Origin: Demequina sp. TMPB413
GTDB taxonomy: Bacteria > Actinomycetota > Actinomycetes > Actinomycetales > Demequinaceae
Reading direction: 5' to 3'
Assembly (NCBI RefSeq): GCF_020447105.2
Contig: NZ_CP096184.1
Location: 930,001 to 994,000 of the forward strand
Length of the DNA: 64,000 bases
Below, in pieces: positions 45,707 through 54,635 of this stretch (position 1 is the stretch's first letter; the number at the start of each line of letters is the position of its first letter). The notes under the pieces are model-generated. The model did no database searches, was not told where the DNA came from, and worked only from the letters and a program-made list of their open reading frames with translations. The position numbers were made by a program, and so were the translations under genes.

Positions 45707-47095
45707 ATGAACACCCACTTCGATCCGTCGCAAGGCGGGCAATACCCGCCGCCTGCCAGCCCCGCTGTTGCGACTCCGGCCCACACCGATTTTGGTCATG
45801 GACCCCAGAGTTCCGCTCCGCTGCACCCGCAGCCTCCTGCGCCACAGGGATACGGTCAGCCTGCGCCGACGCCTCCTGCTCCGGCAGCGGTTCCGCCGGC
45901 GCGAGACAACGGGCCCGTCATGCCGGGACAGCCTTCCCCGACAAGTCGCCCCGCGGAGACACCGGGCATGAACGCCGCTCCCAGGCAGCAACGCGTCGGC
46001 ATGTCTCAGGAGATGCAACCGGGTGACCTCGACATCTCGGACGCGTTGAGGATGATGTTGCGCACCGGCGCATCCGACTTGCACTTGACTACTGGCGCGC
46101 CGCCCATGGTGCGTCTTGACGGTCAGCTCGCGGCGTTGCCCGGCTTTGATGTGCTGAAGCCCGACGCGCTCCAGCGCTCGCTCTACTCGATGCTGACGCA
46201 AAAGCAGAGGGAGAAGTTCGAGGAGGACTTCGAACTCGACTTCTCTCACGCCCTCGTAGGCGAGGCGCGCTTTCGCGTGAACATTTACCGCCAGCGCGAC
46301 TCGCTTGGCGCGGCGTTCCGGGTGATTCCTTATGAGATCAAGCCGCTTGAGGCACTAGGGATCCCGCCGACGGTCTCGGCCTTCGCTGGGCTCGCTCGCG
46401 GACTTGTGCTGGTCACGGGTCCCACGGGTTCTGGAAAGTCGACCACGCTCGCGTCGCTGGTCGATCTTGCCAACCGGTCGCGCAGCGCCCACATCATGAC
46501 AGTCGAGGACCCGATTGAGTTCCTTCACCGTCACAAGCGGAGTCTGGTCAACCAGCGTGAGGTCGGCTCGGACACCCATTCTTTCCAGGCGGCTTTGCGA
46601 CATGTCCTGCGCCAGGACCCCGACATCATCCTCATCGGCGAGATGCGCGACCTGGAGACGATCCAGGTCGCGTTGACTGCGGCAGAGACCGGACACCTCG
46701 TGTTCGCGACTCTTCACACGCAAGACGCCGCGCAAACGATCGACCGCGTGATTGACGTTTTCCCGTCGGGGCAACAAGGTCAGATTCGCACCCAACTGGC
46801 GACAGCGGTACAAGGAATCGTTTGCCAGACGCTGCTCAGAAGGGCCGACGGTCCCGGCCGCGCAGCTGCGGTCGAGGTGCTCATCGCGACGCCAGCTATC
46901 AGGAACCTGATCCGCGAGGGCAAGACTCACCAGATTTATACGGCGCTGCAAGCGGGGGCCAGTCTCGGCATGCAGACCATGGATCAGAACCTCGCGGAAC
47001 TGGTCAAACATGGCACGGTGTCTTACGAGAACGCCGTTGACGTGTGCCACAGCGTCGAGGAATTCAAGCGGCTCTGTGGCCGTGCGTCAGGCTGA
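45707..47095 (+). CDS. pilT: Type IV pilus retraction ATPase with Pro-rich N-terminal extension
   Basis: 462 residues. The first 105 or so are Pro/Gln/Ala-rich and probably disordered, unlike standard PilT of about 350 residues. Then the PilT core: DLDISDALRMMLRTGASDLHLTTGAPPMVRLDG, Walker A VTGPTGSGKSTTLA near 237, HIMTVEDPIEFLH, LRQDPDIILIGEMRDLETIQVALTAAETGHLVFATLHTQ and the PilT-specific AIRNLIREGKTHQI. ATG 45707 follows AGGAGG. It should depolymerise the pilus for twitching or DNA uptake. Confidence 0.95.
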   Translation: MNTHFDPSQGGQYPPPASPAVATPAHTDFGHGPQSSAPLHPQPPAPQGYGQPAPTPPAPAAVPPARDNGPVMPGQPSPTSRPAETPGMNAAPRQQRVGMSQEMQPGDLDISDALRMMLRTGASDLHLTTGAPPMVRLDGQLAALPGFDVLKPDALQRSLYSMLTQKQREKFEEDFELDFSHALVGEARFRVNIYRQRDSLGAAFRVIPYEIKPLEALGIPPTVSAFAGLARGLVLVTGPTGSGKSTTLASLVDLANRSRSAHIMTVEDPIEFLHRHKRSLVNQREVGSDTHSFQAALRHVLRQDPDIILIGEMRDLETIQVALTAAETGHLVFATLHTQDAAQTIDRVIDVFPSGQQGQIRTQLATAVQGIVCQTLLRRADGPGRAAAVEVLIATPAIRNLIREGKTHQIYTALQAGASLGMQTMDQNLAELVKHGTVSYENAVDVCHSVEEFKRLCGRASG

Positions 47096-47114
47096 GTAGG
47101 AAGAGTCAACGGCA

Positions 47115-48344
47115 ATGGCAACTGTCACCAAGATGTACGAGTTCACTGCTCGCGACGGTGCGGGCAAGATCCAGAAGAACACGATGGAGGCCCCGTCCGA
47201 GTCAGCGGTGGCGGCGCGACTGCGGGAGAAGGGTCTCACCCCGCTTCAAGTCACCGAGCAGGGCGGCAAGGGCCTCAACCGCGAGTTGTCCATCCCTGGC
47301 TTTGGGGAGAAGATCACTCTCAAGGACATCGCCGTGATGTCGCGCCAGCTGGCCACCATGATCAGTTCGGGCTTGTCCTTGCTGCGCGCGCTCATGATCT
47401 TGGCCGAGCAGACGGAGAGCAAGCCGCTCGCCAAGGTACTGAGCGAGGTCCGCTCGGATGTGGAGACGGGCCAAAGCTTCTCCAAGGCCCTCGCGAAACA
47501 CCCCAAGGTCTTCCCGCCCATCATGCTCAACATGGTGAAGGCTGGCGAGATCGGTGGATTCCTCGACGACGTGTTGGTGTCGATCGCCAAGAACTTCGAG
47601 AACGAGGTCGCCTTGCGCGGCAAGGTCAAGTCCGCGATGACTTACCCGGTGGTGGTGTTCTTCATCGCGATTCTGGCTGTCGTGGCGATGCTGCTGTTCA
47701 TCGTGCCTGTCTTTGCAGGGATGTTCGAGGACCTTGGCGGCGATCTCCCGTTCGCGACCCAGATACTCGTGAACATGTCGAACTTCCTCAGGGTCGGTTC
47801 GCCGTTCCTAATTGTCGGAATTATCCTATTTATGGCCTGGTGGGGTCGTAACAAGCACCGGTATGAAGTCCGCGCAAAGATCGATCCGATCAAGCTCAAG
47901 GTTCCTGTCTTCGGCATGCTGGTGAGAAAGATCGCGCTCGCTCGCTTTACCCGCAACTTTGGTTCAATGGTGCGCGCAGGCGTTCCCATTCTCCAGGCGC
48001 TCGATATTGTCGGGCAGGCGTCAGGAAATATCGTCATCGAGAAGGCGACCACAGCAGTCCAGGACTCCGTGCGGAGAGGGCAATCGCTGGCAGGGCCCCT
48101 GGCGCAGCACTCGGTATTCCCGCCCATGGTGGTGCAGATGATGGCGGTCGGCGAGGACACGGGTGCGCTCGACGTCATGCTCGACAAGATCGCGGACTTC
48201 TACGATCAAGAAGTGGAATCCACCACAGAACAGTTGACGTCACTCATCGAACCCATCATGATCGCAGTGCTAGGCGGTCTGATTGGCGGTATGGTGATTG
48301 CGCTATACATGCCGATCTTCAAGGTCTTCGAACTGATCGGCTAG
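47115..48344 (+). CDS. pilC: Type IV pilus inner-membrane platform protein
   Basis: 409 residues, two GspF domains. The N-terminal cytoplasmic part begins YEFTARDGAGKIQK, typical of PilC. Three membrane segments are seen at about 172-195, 228-248 and 378-400. The family signatures are TMISSGLSLLRALMIL and PPIMLNMVKAGEIGGFLDDVL in the first repeat and SMVRAGVPILQALDIV and PMVVQMMAVGEDTGALD in the second. It anchors the PilB/PilT motors. Confidence 0.95.
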   Translation: MATVTKMYEFTARDGAGKIQKNTMEAPSESAVAARLREKGLTPLQVTEQGGKGLNRELSIPGFGEKITLKDIAVMSRQLATMISSGLSLLRALMILAEQTESKPLAKVLSEVRSDVETGQSFSKALAKHPKVFPPIMLNMVKAGEIGGFLDDVLVSIAKNFENEVALRGKVKSAMTYPVVVFFIAILAVVAMLLFIVPVFAGMFEDLGGDLPFATQILVNMSNFLRVGSPFLIVGIILFMAWWGRNKHRYEVRAKIDPIKLKVPVFGMLVRKIALARFTRNFGSMVRAGVPILQALDIVGQASGNIVIEKATTAVQDSVRRGQSLAGPLAQHSVFPPMVVQMMAVGEDTGALDVMLDKIADFYDQEVESTTEQLTSLIEPIMIAVLGGLIGGMVIALYMPIFKVFELIG

Positions 48345-48350
48345 AGCTTT

Positions 48351-48425
48351 TACAATTCAAGAATAACCGTGCGTTGTCCTCACTGGCGAGGCAGCGAACG
48401 GCCCCGAAGAGTCATTCGGGGCTTT
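48351..48425 (+). promoter_or_regulatory. Pilin promoter candidate and hairpin in the pilC-pilA gap
   Basis: TACAAT (48351-48356) just after the pilC stop fits a -10 box, though its -35 is weak. The hairpin GCCCCGAA (48401-48408) / TTCGGGGC (48415-48422) followed by TTT looks like an intrinsic terminator or attenuator. The pilin gene begins at 48452 after GAGAAAGG. Confidence 0.55.
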
Positions 48426-48451
48426 GACACTAATAATGAGAAAGGCACGAC

Positions 48452-48850
48452 ATGCTCGCAAAGATCCGCAAGCGCCTCGAGGAGAAGGAAGAGGGCTTCA
48501 CCCTCGTCGAACTTCTCGTCGTCATCATCATCATCGGCATCCTCGCCGCCATCGCCATCCCGCTGTACCTCGGTCAGCAGGCAAAGGCGAAGGACTCCGC
48601 TGCCAAGTCGGACCTGAAGAACTGGCAGATCGAGGTCGCCAACCAGATCGCTGAAGACCCGACGATCGTGGACGAGACCACCTTGGACGCTTCTGCATTT
48701 ACCGCGTCACCAGGTGTCGCGGCTCCGACGATCGACCTCGACACGGCCGCTGAGACGTTCTGCATCGGTACCACCGTGACCGGAGGTGCCGTGAGCACCT
48801 GGTCGATTGACCAAGCGGGCGTGCTGTACGAGTCCGTTGACTGCACGTAA
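48452..48850 (+). CDS. pilA: Type IV major pilin
   Basis: 132-residue prepilin. A 15-residue charged leader ends in Gly15; cleavage before Phe16 gives FTLVELLVVIIIIGILAAIAIP with the required Glu at mature position 5, then a hydrophobic helix and a C-terminal globular domain with two Cys (about 109 and 131) that may form the pilin disulfide loop. It is isolated from the genes on both sides by hairpins, as expected for a strongly expressed major subunit. Confidence 0.95.
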   Translation: MLAKIRKRLEEKEEGFTLVELLVVIIIIGILAAIAIPLYLGQQAKAKDSAAKSDLKNWQIEVANQIAEDPTIVDETTLDASAFTASPGVAAPTIDLDTAAETFCIGTTVTGGAVSTWSIDQAGVLYESVDCT

Positions 48851-48875
48851 TTCGTAGTCTTGAGATCGCTGGCAG

Positions 48876-48911
48876 GGGCCGTTGGTACCGCACTCGCGGT
48901 ACCAACGGCCC
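48876..48911 (+). terminator. Perfect 16-bp hairpin after the major pilin gene
   Basis: GGGCCGTTGGTACCGC (48876-48891), loop ACTC, and its exact complement (48896-48911). It is the longest perfect inverted repeat noticed in the window. No T-run follows directly, so it may terminate, or protect pilin mRNA from 3' decay. Confidence 0.75.
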
Positions 48912-48945
48912 TGAGCCAGTTTCTTGATCAGTCACGAGAGGACGA

Positions 48946-49395
48946 ATGAGCATGACGCTCAAGGTGCGCAGAGAGCACGACGATGGCTTCGGTTTGACCG
49001 AAGTCATCATTTCCATGCTCCTGATCACCATCCTGATGCTCTCGATGCTGAGCGTGATTATTTCCGCCATGCGGGTCAATGTTGGCAACGCCACCAAGGC
49101 AACAGCTGTTCAGTTGGCGACTCAGCGACTCGAAGAAGCGCGTCAGGCTGCGGTCACGGGTGACTGCGCCAACGTGCGCGCGGTGGTCGAGGACGTGTTC
49201 GACACTACGGACGGCCGCGGAGCCCCGCTACGGGTCACTGGTGTTCTCGACTGTGCTCCTCAGACTCCTGGCGATGAGCACAACGAGCCGCGGCTTGCGC
49301 GCGTGACAGTGACGGTCACTACCACTGTCCCGGGCCTCCCAGATCCCCTGGTGCAGACCGCGAGCGACATCTACGTGAAGTTTGATCCATCATGA
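48946..49395 (+). CDS. Minor pilin (PilV-like)
   Basis: 149-residue prepilin-like protein. The leader ends in Gly14; the mature form starts FGLTEVIISMLLITILML, with Glu5. The globular part has two Cys. GAGAGGA upstream fits the internal ATG 48952 better (9 nt) than ATG 48946 (3 nt), so the protein may be 2 residues shorter. It overlaps the next pilin gene by ATGA. Likely part of the priming or tip complex. Confidence 0.85.
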   Translation: MSMTLKVRREHDDGFGLTEVIISMLLITILMLSMLSVIISAMRVNVGNATKATAVQLATQRLEEARQAAVTGDCANVRAVVEDVFDTTDGRGAPLRVTGVLDCAPQTPGDEHNEPRLARVTVTVTTTVPGLPDPLVQTASDIYVKFDPS

Positions 49396-50015
49396 TCGCG
49401 CGCCTCCGCCGTCGTCGCACCGGCCCTGATGAGGGATTCACCCTCGCGGAGTTGGTCGTGTACTCCGTCCTCTTGATCGTGGTCCTCGGGCTCGCCGGTT
49501 CCATGTTCATTCGACTGATCTACGCGCAGCGAGACATTAAGGCGTTGTCAGAGACGAACAACGAGACTCAACTGGTGTTCGAACAACTCGAACTTGACCT
49601 TCGCAACGCCGACTGGGCCGAAGTACACGAGGACGGCACGTTGTTGGTGGTGCGGACACGCGAGGCGACCTCGACGACGTCGAGCACCGCGATTTGCGTG
49701 GGCTACTACTACAACCCCGCAGATAACAGCTTGCACCGAAAGCGCACCGCCGACAGTGCGCCCACGGCGAGCGCACTCGCCGCAAGTGACGCAGGTTCAC
49801 TGGAGACGGCGGCCTCAGCCTGGAATGTCTCGATGACGGATGTCGGACAAATAGGCAGTACACCAGTCTTTGGGCCACGCGACGAGTTGTTCGAGACTCC
49901 AGAGGTGATCGAGATCTCGCTTAGGGCTGAGACCTCGGGAGATCGAAAGCCCATCGAGTTTGTCAAGTCGATCAGCATGCGCCCTCAGTCAGGCATGGGA
50001 AGCGGTTGTCGATGA
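49392..50015 (+). CDS. Minor pilin (PilW/GspJ-like)
   Basis: 207-residue prepilin-like protein. The Arg-rich leader ends in Gly15, and the mature sequence FTLAELVVYSVLLIVVLGLAGSMF has Glu5. Family-type features include ETQLVFEQLELDLRNADWAEV, similar to the PilW/GspJ helix extension. It is coupled to the previous pilin by a 4-nt overlap and its stop lies just before the large PilX-like gene. Confidence 0.85.
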   Translation: MIARLRRRRTGPDEGFTLAELVVYSVLLIVVLGLAGSMFIRLIYAQRDIKALSETNNETQLVFEQLELDLRNADWAEVHEDGTLLVVRTREATSTTSSTAICVGYYYNPADNSLHRKRTADSAPTASALAASDAGSLETAASAWNVSMTDVGQIGSTPVFGPRDELFETPEVIEISLRAETSGDRKPIEFVKSISMRPQSGMGSGCR

Positions 50016-50032
50016 TGAGGAAGGTATTCGCC

Positions 50033-51913
50033 ATGACACGTTGGCTTTCGGGACCCAAGCGAGTTCGCCAGGACGCAAGGGCGGACGAGGGCGTCGCCAT
50101 GGTTGTGGTGCTTGGGGTGATGATGGTGGGAGCGATCATCACCGCCACGCTTGCGTACGTCACCATGTTCAGCACCCAGAACACGCTGGAGAACCGCGTA
50201 GAGGCACGTGCGGTTCAGAGCGCAGACGCTGGCCTCGACCTGATGCTCAGTTTGTTCGAAGATAAGACTTACGACGAGTTGTACCAGGTGTGCTCGCAGT
50301 CGTTCGTGATCAACAACGACCAAGTAGACGTCGCGACGAGCTATACCGTCGTGCGTGGAGGCGTGACGCAGACCGTTGCTTGTCCTCTCGCCTCGGATAT
50401 CACTACGTCGGTGACCGTCACATCGAAGGCCACCACAGCGGTTGTTCCGCTTTCTGGGGGCGCGGAGACGCGCACCGTCGCGGCGGTGTTTGCTCCCACG
50501 CCACCAACGACGACGCTGGACAAGGCGATCTTCTCCGAGTCTTCGCTGCTGCTCACCAACAACGCCGCCATCATGGCGAGCGGCGCGGTGGACGGTAGTG
50601 GAAACCCCATCATGGACGCCAACATTTACTCCAACGGCGACGTGGACTGCAAGACCCAGACGGCGCTCGAGGGGTCGATCTACGCTGCTCAGGGCAAAGT
50701 GAACCTTGAGAACAGTTGCGACATTGCCACCACGGTGTGGGCCCGCGACTCCGTGCACATGACTTCCACGGTGGACGTGCGGGGCGACATCTACTCTGCG
50801 AGTTCATTGACTGACCTCGGAAACCCAGCGGTACTGCTTGGGAACTCGAACAACCGCGTCTGGGGCTCTGTTGTCACCAACGGCTCCGTCAAACTGACCT
50901 CGAACCCGGTGGTGAACGGTTCCGTGTTCTCGCGAATCGGCGCCATCTCCATGGACAACAACGGCGCGAACATTGGCGGCAGCGCGTACGCCAGGACCGA
51001 TCTCTACATCCAGAACGGTGCATCCATCGGTCGCGACGCCATGGTGACTCACGGGTCGATTCGCGGCTCAAACAGTGCCTACATCGGCGTCAACGCATGG
51101 GCGAGCGGCACCATCCAATCGGTGGTGACGGCCCCCTACAAGTTCCCTGGCACGTCCATGTCGTACCCCAACACCATGAACCCCCACCCCGCAGCGATGC
51201 CTGCAGCGGTCGGCTATGCGGGCGCCTCTCAAGGCACGGGTGCCATTCAGCCTCCACCCCGAGAGCAGATGCCACAGCTCTTCATGGGCGCTGCTGAACT
51301 CCAGAAGTGGCAAGACCAGGGCTGGAACCTCGTCTACCCCACGAGCAGTAGCCAGTGCACCAAGTCTGGACTCATCAACTACATCGACTCGCTTCCGTCC
51401 GGGCCGAACTTGATCTTCTTTGAACCTGCAGTGTGTCCAAGCGGGATTCAGTTCCAGAACGCGGACCTCACATTGAAGGGGGATCTCGCCTTGGTGTCGC
51501 CAAAGGGAATCGAGTCGAAGAACCCCCTGAACGTCAGGAGCGACGATGCGTCGATCGAGCGGAAGATGTTCTGGATCATGCCGGCGGATTCCCCTGGCGT
51601 CACGTGGGTGTCCGCGCCGAGCGGACAATTGACGCCCACCTACACCAGTTCTGCAGGCATCATCAAGGTGCAGAGCGCTTCCATCGAGTCCGTCGAGTGG
51701 TTCATTTACACCCCGACCAAGCTCGACTGGTCAAACGGCATTCAGACGCCCGACATCATGAAGGGCCAGATCTACGCCAAGGATGTGAACCTGCAGACCA
51801 ACTTCCCGCTTCAGATGAGCGTGTTGCCGGTTCCGTCGCTGAGTTCCTCGACGCCGAACCTGTCGGACCCCACAGACATTCGCATGTCTTCGCGCTTTGA
51901 CGTGCGCGGGTAG
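50033..51913 (+). CDS. Large PilX/GspK-like minor pilin with beta-helical (bactofilin-like) region
   Basis: 626 residues. The N-terminus is a pilin-type segment: Gly20, then VAMVVVLGVMMVGAIITATLAYVTM without Glu5, as in PilX/GspK subunits, followed by a long helix (EARAVQSADAGLDLMLSLF). Residues about 190-370 hold short repeats of the form xGxVxxxGxVxLxNxxxIxG (GDIYSASSLTDLGNPAVLLGN, VVNGSVFSRIGAISMDNNGANIGG, IQNGASIGRDAMV), suggesting a right-handed beta-helix like bactofilins. The C-terminal part is unique. ATG 50033 is chosen because GAGGAAGG lies 8 nt upstream; ATG 50012 is an alternative. Possibly a tip adhesin. Confidence 0.82.
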   Translation: MTRWLSGPKRVRQDARADEGVAMVVVLGVMMVGAIITATLAYVTMFSTQNTLENRVEARAVQSADAGLDLMLSLFEDKTYDELYQVCSQSFVINNDQVDVATSYTVVRGGVTQTVACPLASDITTSVTVTSKATTAVVPLSGGAETRTVAAVFAPTPPTTTLDKAIFSESSLLLTNNAAIMASGAVDGSGNPIMDANIYSNGDVDCKTQTALEGSIYAAQGKVNLENSCDIATTVWARDSVHMTSTVDVRGDIYSASSLTDLGNPAVLLGNSNNRVWGSVVTNGSVKLTSNPVVNGSVFSRIGAISMDNNGANIGGSAYARTDLYIQNGASIGRDAMVTHGSIRGSNSAYIGVNAWASGTIQSVVTAPYKFPGTSMSYPNTMNPHPAAMPAAVGYAGASQGTGAIQPPPREQMPQLFMGAAELQKWQDQGWNLVYPTSSSQCTKSGLINYIDSLPSGPNLIFFEPAVCPSGIQFQNADLTLKGDLALVSPKGIESKNPLNVRSDDASIERKMFWIMPADSPGVTWVSAPSGQLTPTYTSSAGIIKVQSASIESVEWFIYTPTKLDWSNGIQTPDIMKGQIYAKDVNLQTNFPLQMSVLPVPSLSSSTPNLSDPTDIRMSSRFDVRG

Positions 51914-51924
51914 CGACCGGTCTC

Positions 51925-52713
51925 GTGCTCGAGTCCTACCTGGTGGGCGTCGCTGTGCTCTTTGGTGCCGCACTCGGGTCCTTTGGCAACGTCGTGATCT
52001 ATCGCGTTCCCCTCGGAATGTCGGTCGTGTCGCCGCCGAGCGCCTGTCCGCAGTGTCACCACCGCATCGCGGCCCGGCACAATGTCCCCGTCCTCGGCTG
52101 GTTGGTCTTGAGGGGGCGGTGCGCGCACTGTTCGACCAGGATCTCGCCTCGGTACCCGATCGTGGAAGCGACCGTCGGAGTCCTCTTCGGGCTCGTCGTG
52201 GTCGCCTATGGTCTGTCGTGGACCACGTTGTTGCTGCTCATCGCGGCCTGGGCAGCGGTGGTGCTCGCGGCCATCGATATCGACGTGCAAAGGCTCCCCG
52301 TGGTCGTCGTATGGCCGTGGGGCCTTGCCACCGCGGTGGTGGTGCTCGCATCAGCGGCGACGTCGGGCCAGTGGGATCCGGCGCTGAGGGCACTCATCGG
52401 GTCAGCCGCGTTGTGGGCCTTCTATGGCCTCGCGCATCTGCTATATCGGCGTGGAATGGGGCGCGGGGACGTGCGCTTGGCGGGGGTCATTGGTGGCGTG
52501 CTCGGCTTCATGGGATGGGGGCCGCTGGTCGTAGGAGGGTTCGCGGCTTTTGTGTGGGGGCTGGTGGGTGCCATCATGCCGATGATCCGGGCTCGGTCGG
52601 TGAGCGGGGTGCGGATCCCCTTTGGCCCATGGATGCTCCTGGGCGCTGCTACGGGCATTGTGATTGGTGCACCTGTTGCCAGCTGGTACACACAGCAAGT
52701 TCTGGGCCTGTAA
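51925..52713 (+). CDS. pilD: Prepilin peptidase / N-methyltransferase
   Basis: 262 residues, integral membrane aspartyl protease that cleaves the pilin leaders and methylates the new N-terminus. The cytoplasmic zinc site is intact (CPQC near 41 and CAHC near 67), linked to the methyltransferase part. Catalytic aspartates lie in AAIDIDVQRLP and in GRGDVRLAG. GTG start 11 nt after the preceding gene. Confidence 0.94.
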   Translation: MLESYLVGVAVLFGAALGSFGNVVIYRVPLGMSVVSPPSACPQCHHRIAARHNVPVLGWLVLRGRCAHCSTRISPRYPIVEATVGVLFGLVVVAYGLSWTTLLLLIAAWAAVVLAAIDIDVQRLPVVVVWPWGLATAVVVLASAATSGQWDPALRALIGSAALWAFYGLAHLLYRRGMGRGDVRLAGVIGGVLGFMGWGPLVVGGFAAFVWGLVGAIMPMIRARSVSGVRIPFGPWMLLGAATGIVIGAPVASWYTQQVLGL

Positions 52714-52771
52714 TGCTTGAGAAGCGTCCTACTTGTGCCGATAGTCCGTTCGACGCTTCAGGGAGGTAGCA

Positions 52772-53830
52772 GTGGGGACCAAGACAGTCGCCGTAGACAT
52801 CGGTACATCCGTTGTTCGTGTGGCCGAAGTTGAGAGCGGCTCGGGCGCGGACCCGCGCGAAGGAGCGACTCTGCACGCCTTCGCCGAACGCGCCATGCCT
52901 CCAGGCGTGATTCGCAAAGGAGTCATCGAAGAGCCGTCGGCTCTGGCTGCCGTTGTGAGAGAGACGATCAACGCCGCCAAGGTGAGCTCAAAGAGCGTGG
53001 TCGTAGGGCTTGAGCACTCAGGGGTGGTGATTAGGGAAGTTGACATCCCCGCTCAACACATGGACAAGGTGCGCGAGTCGCTCGCCTTCCACGTCCAGGA
53101 CCTACTGCCGACCTCGGCCGACGAGTCCATTCTGGACTTCTATCCCACGGCAGAGTACGACGCTCCTGCAGGGCCGACGCTAAGAGGACTCCTGGTTGCC
53201 GCGCCCAAAGAGCACGTGAGCGAGCTCGTATCGGTGATCGAGAAGGCTGGTGCGAGCGTGGCTGCCGTCGACCATTCGGCGCTCGCACTGTGGCGCAACG
53301 GGTGCCGAGGAGCACTTGCTTCCGTCAACATTGCTTTGGTCGACGTCGGGTCTGCCACCACCACCGTGACGGTCTCTCAGGCGGGAGTGCCACGCCTCGT
53401 GCGCACCCTGCCACAGGCTTCTGGAGACGCGACTCGCGCCGTAGCCGAGGCGACCAAGGGCCTCGACCAGGACGCCGAGACCTTCAAGCGCGAATGGGGT
53501 ATGGCCCCGAACGTGCCACCCGAGCGGCGCAACGTGACGGATGCCGTGGCGCAGGCCATGGGTCCGTTGATCGAGACCGTGCGCAACACTCTTGCTTACT
53601 TCGCTTCGTCGAACCCTGGCGGCGGCATCGAGCGCATCGTCCTGACGGGTGGTGGCAGTTACGTGCAGGGCTTTGGCCAGGCCTTCGCAAGCGTCACAAG
53701 AATCCCCATTAAGGTGGGCGACCCACTCTACGGCTTCACGCTCGGCAAGAAGGTCGATTTAAGGGCGATCCGCGGGAGGGAAGCGGAGTTGGCAACCGTT
53801 ATCGGTCTCGCGATGAGGAGCAAGAAGTGA
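52772..53830 (+). CDS. pilM: Type IV pilus assembly protein PilM
   Basis: 352-residue actin-like cytoplasmic protein. It begins VAVDIGTSVVRVAEVE, has the second phosphate motif VDVGSATTTVTVSQAG and the adenosine motif IVLTGGGSYVQG. PilM binds the N-terminus of PilN to form the inner-membrane ring. GTG start after GGGAGGT. It overlaps pilN by ATGA. Confidence 0.93.
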   Translation: MGTKTVAVDIGTSVVRVAEVESGSGADPREGATLHAFAERAMPPGVIRKGVIEEPSALAAVVRETINAAKVSSKSVVVGLEHSGVVIREVDIPAQHMDKVRESLAFHVQDLLPTSADESILDFYPTAEYDAPAGPTLRGLLVAAPKEHVSELVSVIEKAGASVAAVDHSALALWRNGCRGALASVNIALVDVGSATTTVTVSQAGVPRLVRTLPQASGDATRAVAEATKGLDQDAETFKREWGMAPNVPPERRNVTDAVAQAMGPLIETVRNTLAYFASSNPGGGIERIVLTGGGSYVQGFGQAFASVTRIPIKVGDPLYGFTLGKKVDLRAIRGREAELATVIGLAMRSKK

Positions 53831-54633
53831 ACCCGATCGCACAGAAGTACGGTGCGGCGTCGCTGCCGCAGGTCAACTTGGTCCCCAGGGAGATTGGGGA
53901 CCGCAGAAAGATGCGCGCGGTGCAGACGTTTGCCGCGTTGGCGGTCGCCGCGTTCGTCGCCCTCATGGCCATCGTCTTTGTCGGCGCCTACGCGGCGCGG
54001 AGCGTCGCGGAGGGAGCGTTGGATGATGCCTTCAGTGACGAGGAGGCAGCTTTAGCGGAGCGGGACGCGAAGCGGGGCGTCTACGACGACTACATTGCGC
54101 AAGAGACTCGCGAAATGACGCTCTTGCAAGTGGGTTGGGCAGAGATCGACTACTCTGCGTTGGCGACCTCGCTATTGGCCACTCAGGATGCCGAGACGTC
54201 GTTCGCCGAGCTGCACTTCTACGGTCCGTCGGCTGACGGTATCGGGGGTGGCGACGTCGCTCCCTTGTGGGGTGGTGGGGTCGGACGGTTCGACTTCATC
54301 GCACAGACGCGCACTCAAGCACAAGCGATTGCGCTCATTGACCGGCTCGAGGCAGTACCTGGCGTCGCGAAAGTGATTCAGGTGGAGCAGATCTATGAGG
54401 CCGAAGCCCCTACCCAAACCTGGAAGGTGACCGGCACCGGTGTCATCACGCGTACGGCGTTGACCGGCCGACTCATTCCCGTCAATGGCATCATCGACTT
54501 CTCTGCGGTTGACCTCATCCTTGAGGACGTCGACGCGGCGCCGATCCCTGTCGTTGACGATCCTAGCGAGGCGCCCGCCGATGGCTCGTCGGCCGAACCG
54601 TCGCCTTCAGCCGACGCCGAAAGCGAGGGTTAA
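53827..54633 (+). CDS. pilN: Type IV pilus assembly protein PilN
   Basis: 268 residues. The N-terminus contains the PilM-binding motif QVNLVPREIGDRR, then one membrane helix (about 38-60), a coiled coil and a ferredoxin-like extracellular domain (FIAQTRTQAQAIALIDRLEAVPGV). An acidic Pro/Ser tail ends the protein. Partner of PilO. Confidence 0.88.
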   Translation: MNPIAQKYGAASLPQVNLVPREIGDRRKMRAVQTFAALAVAAFVALMAIVFVGAYAARSVAEGALDDAFSDEEAALAERDAKRGVYDDYIAQETREMTLLQVGWAEIDYSALATSLLATQDAETSFAELHFYGPSADGIGGGDVAPLWGGGVGRFDFIAQTRTQAQAIALIDRLEAVPGVAKVIQVEQIYEAEAPTQTWKVTGTGVITRTALTGRLIPVNGIIDFSAVDLILEDVDAAPIPVVDDPSEAPADGSSAEPSPSADAESEG

Positions 54634-54635
54634 TC

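Noticed and set aside
44572..45786. 404-residue minus-strand open frame over pilB
   Set aside because: Antisense to the PilB ATPase core; no start signal or known domain.
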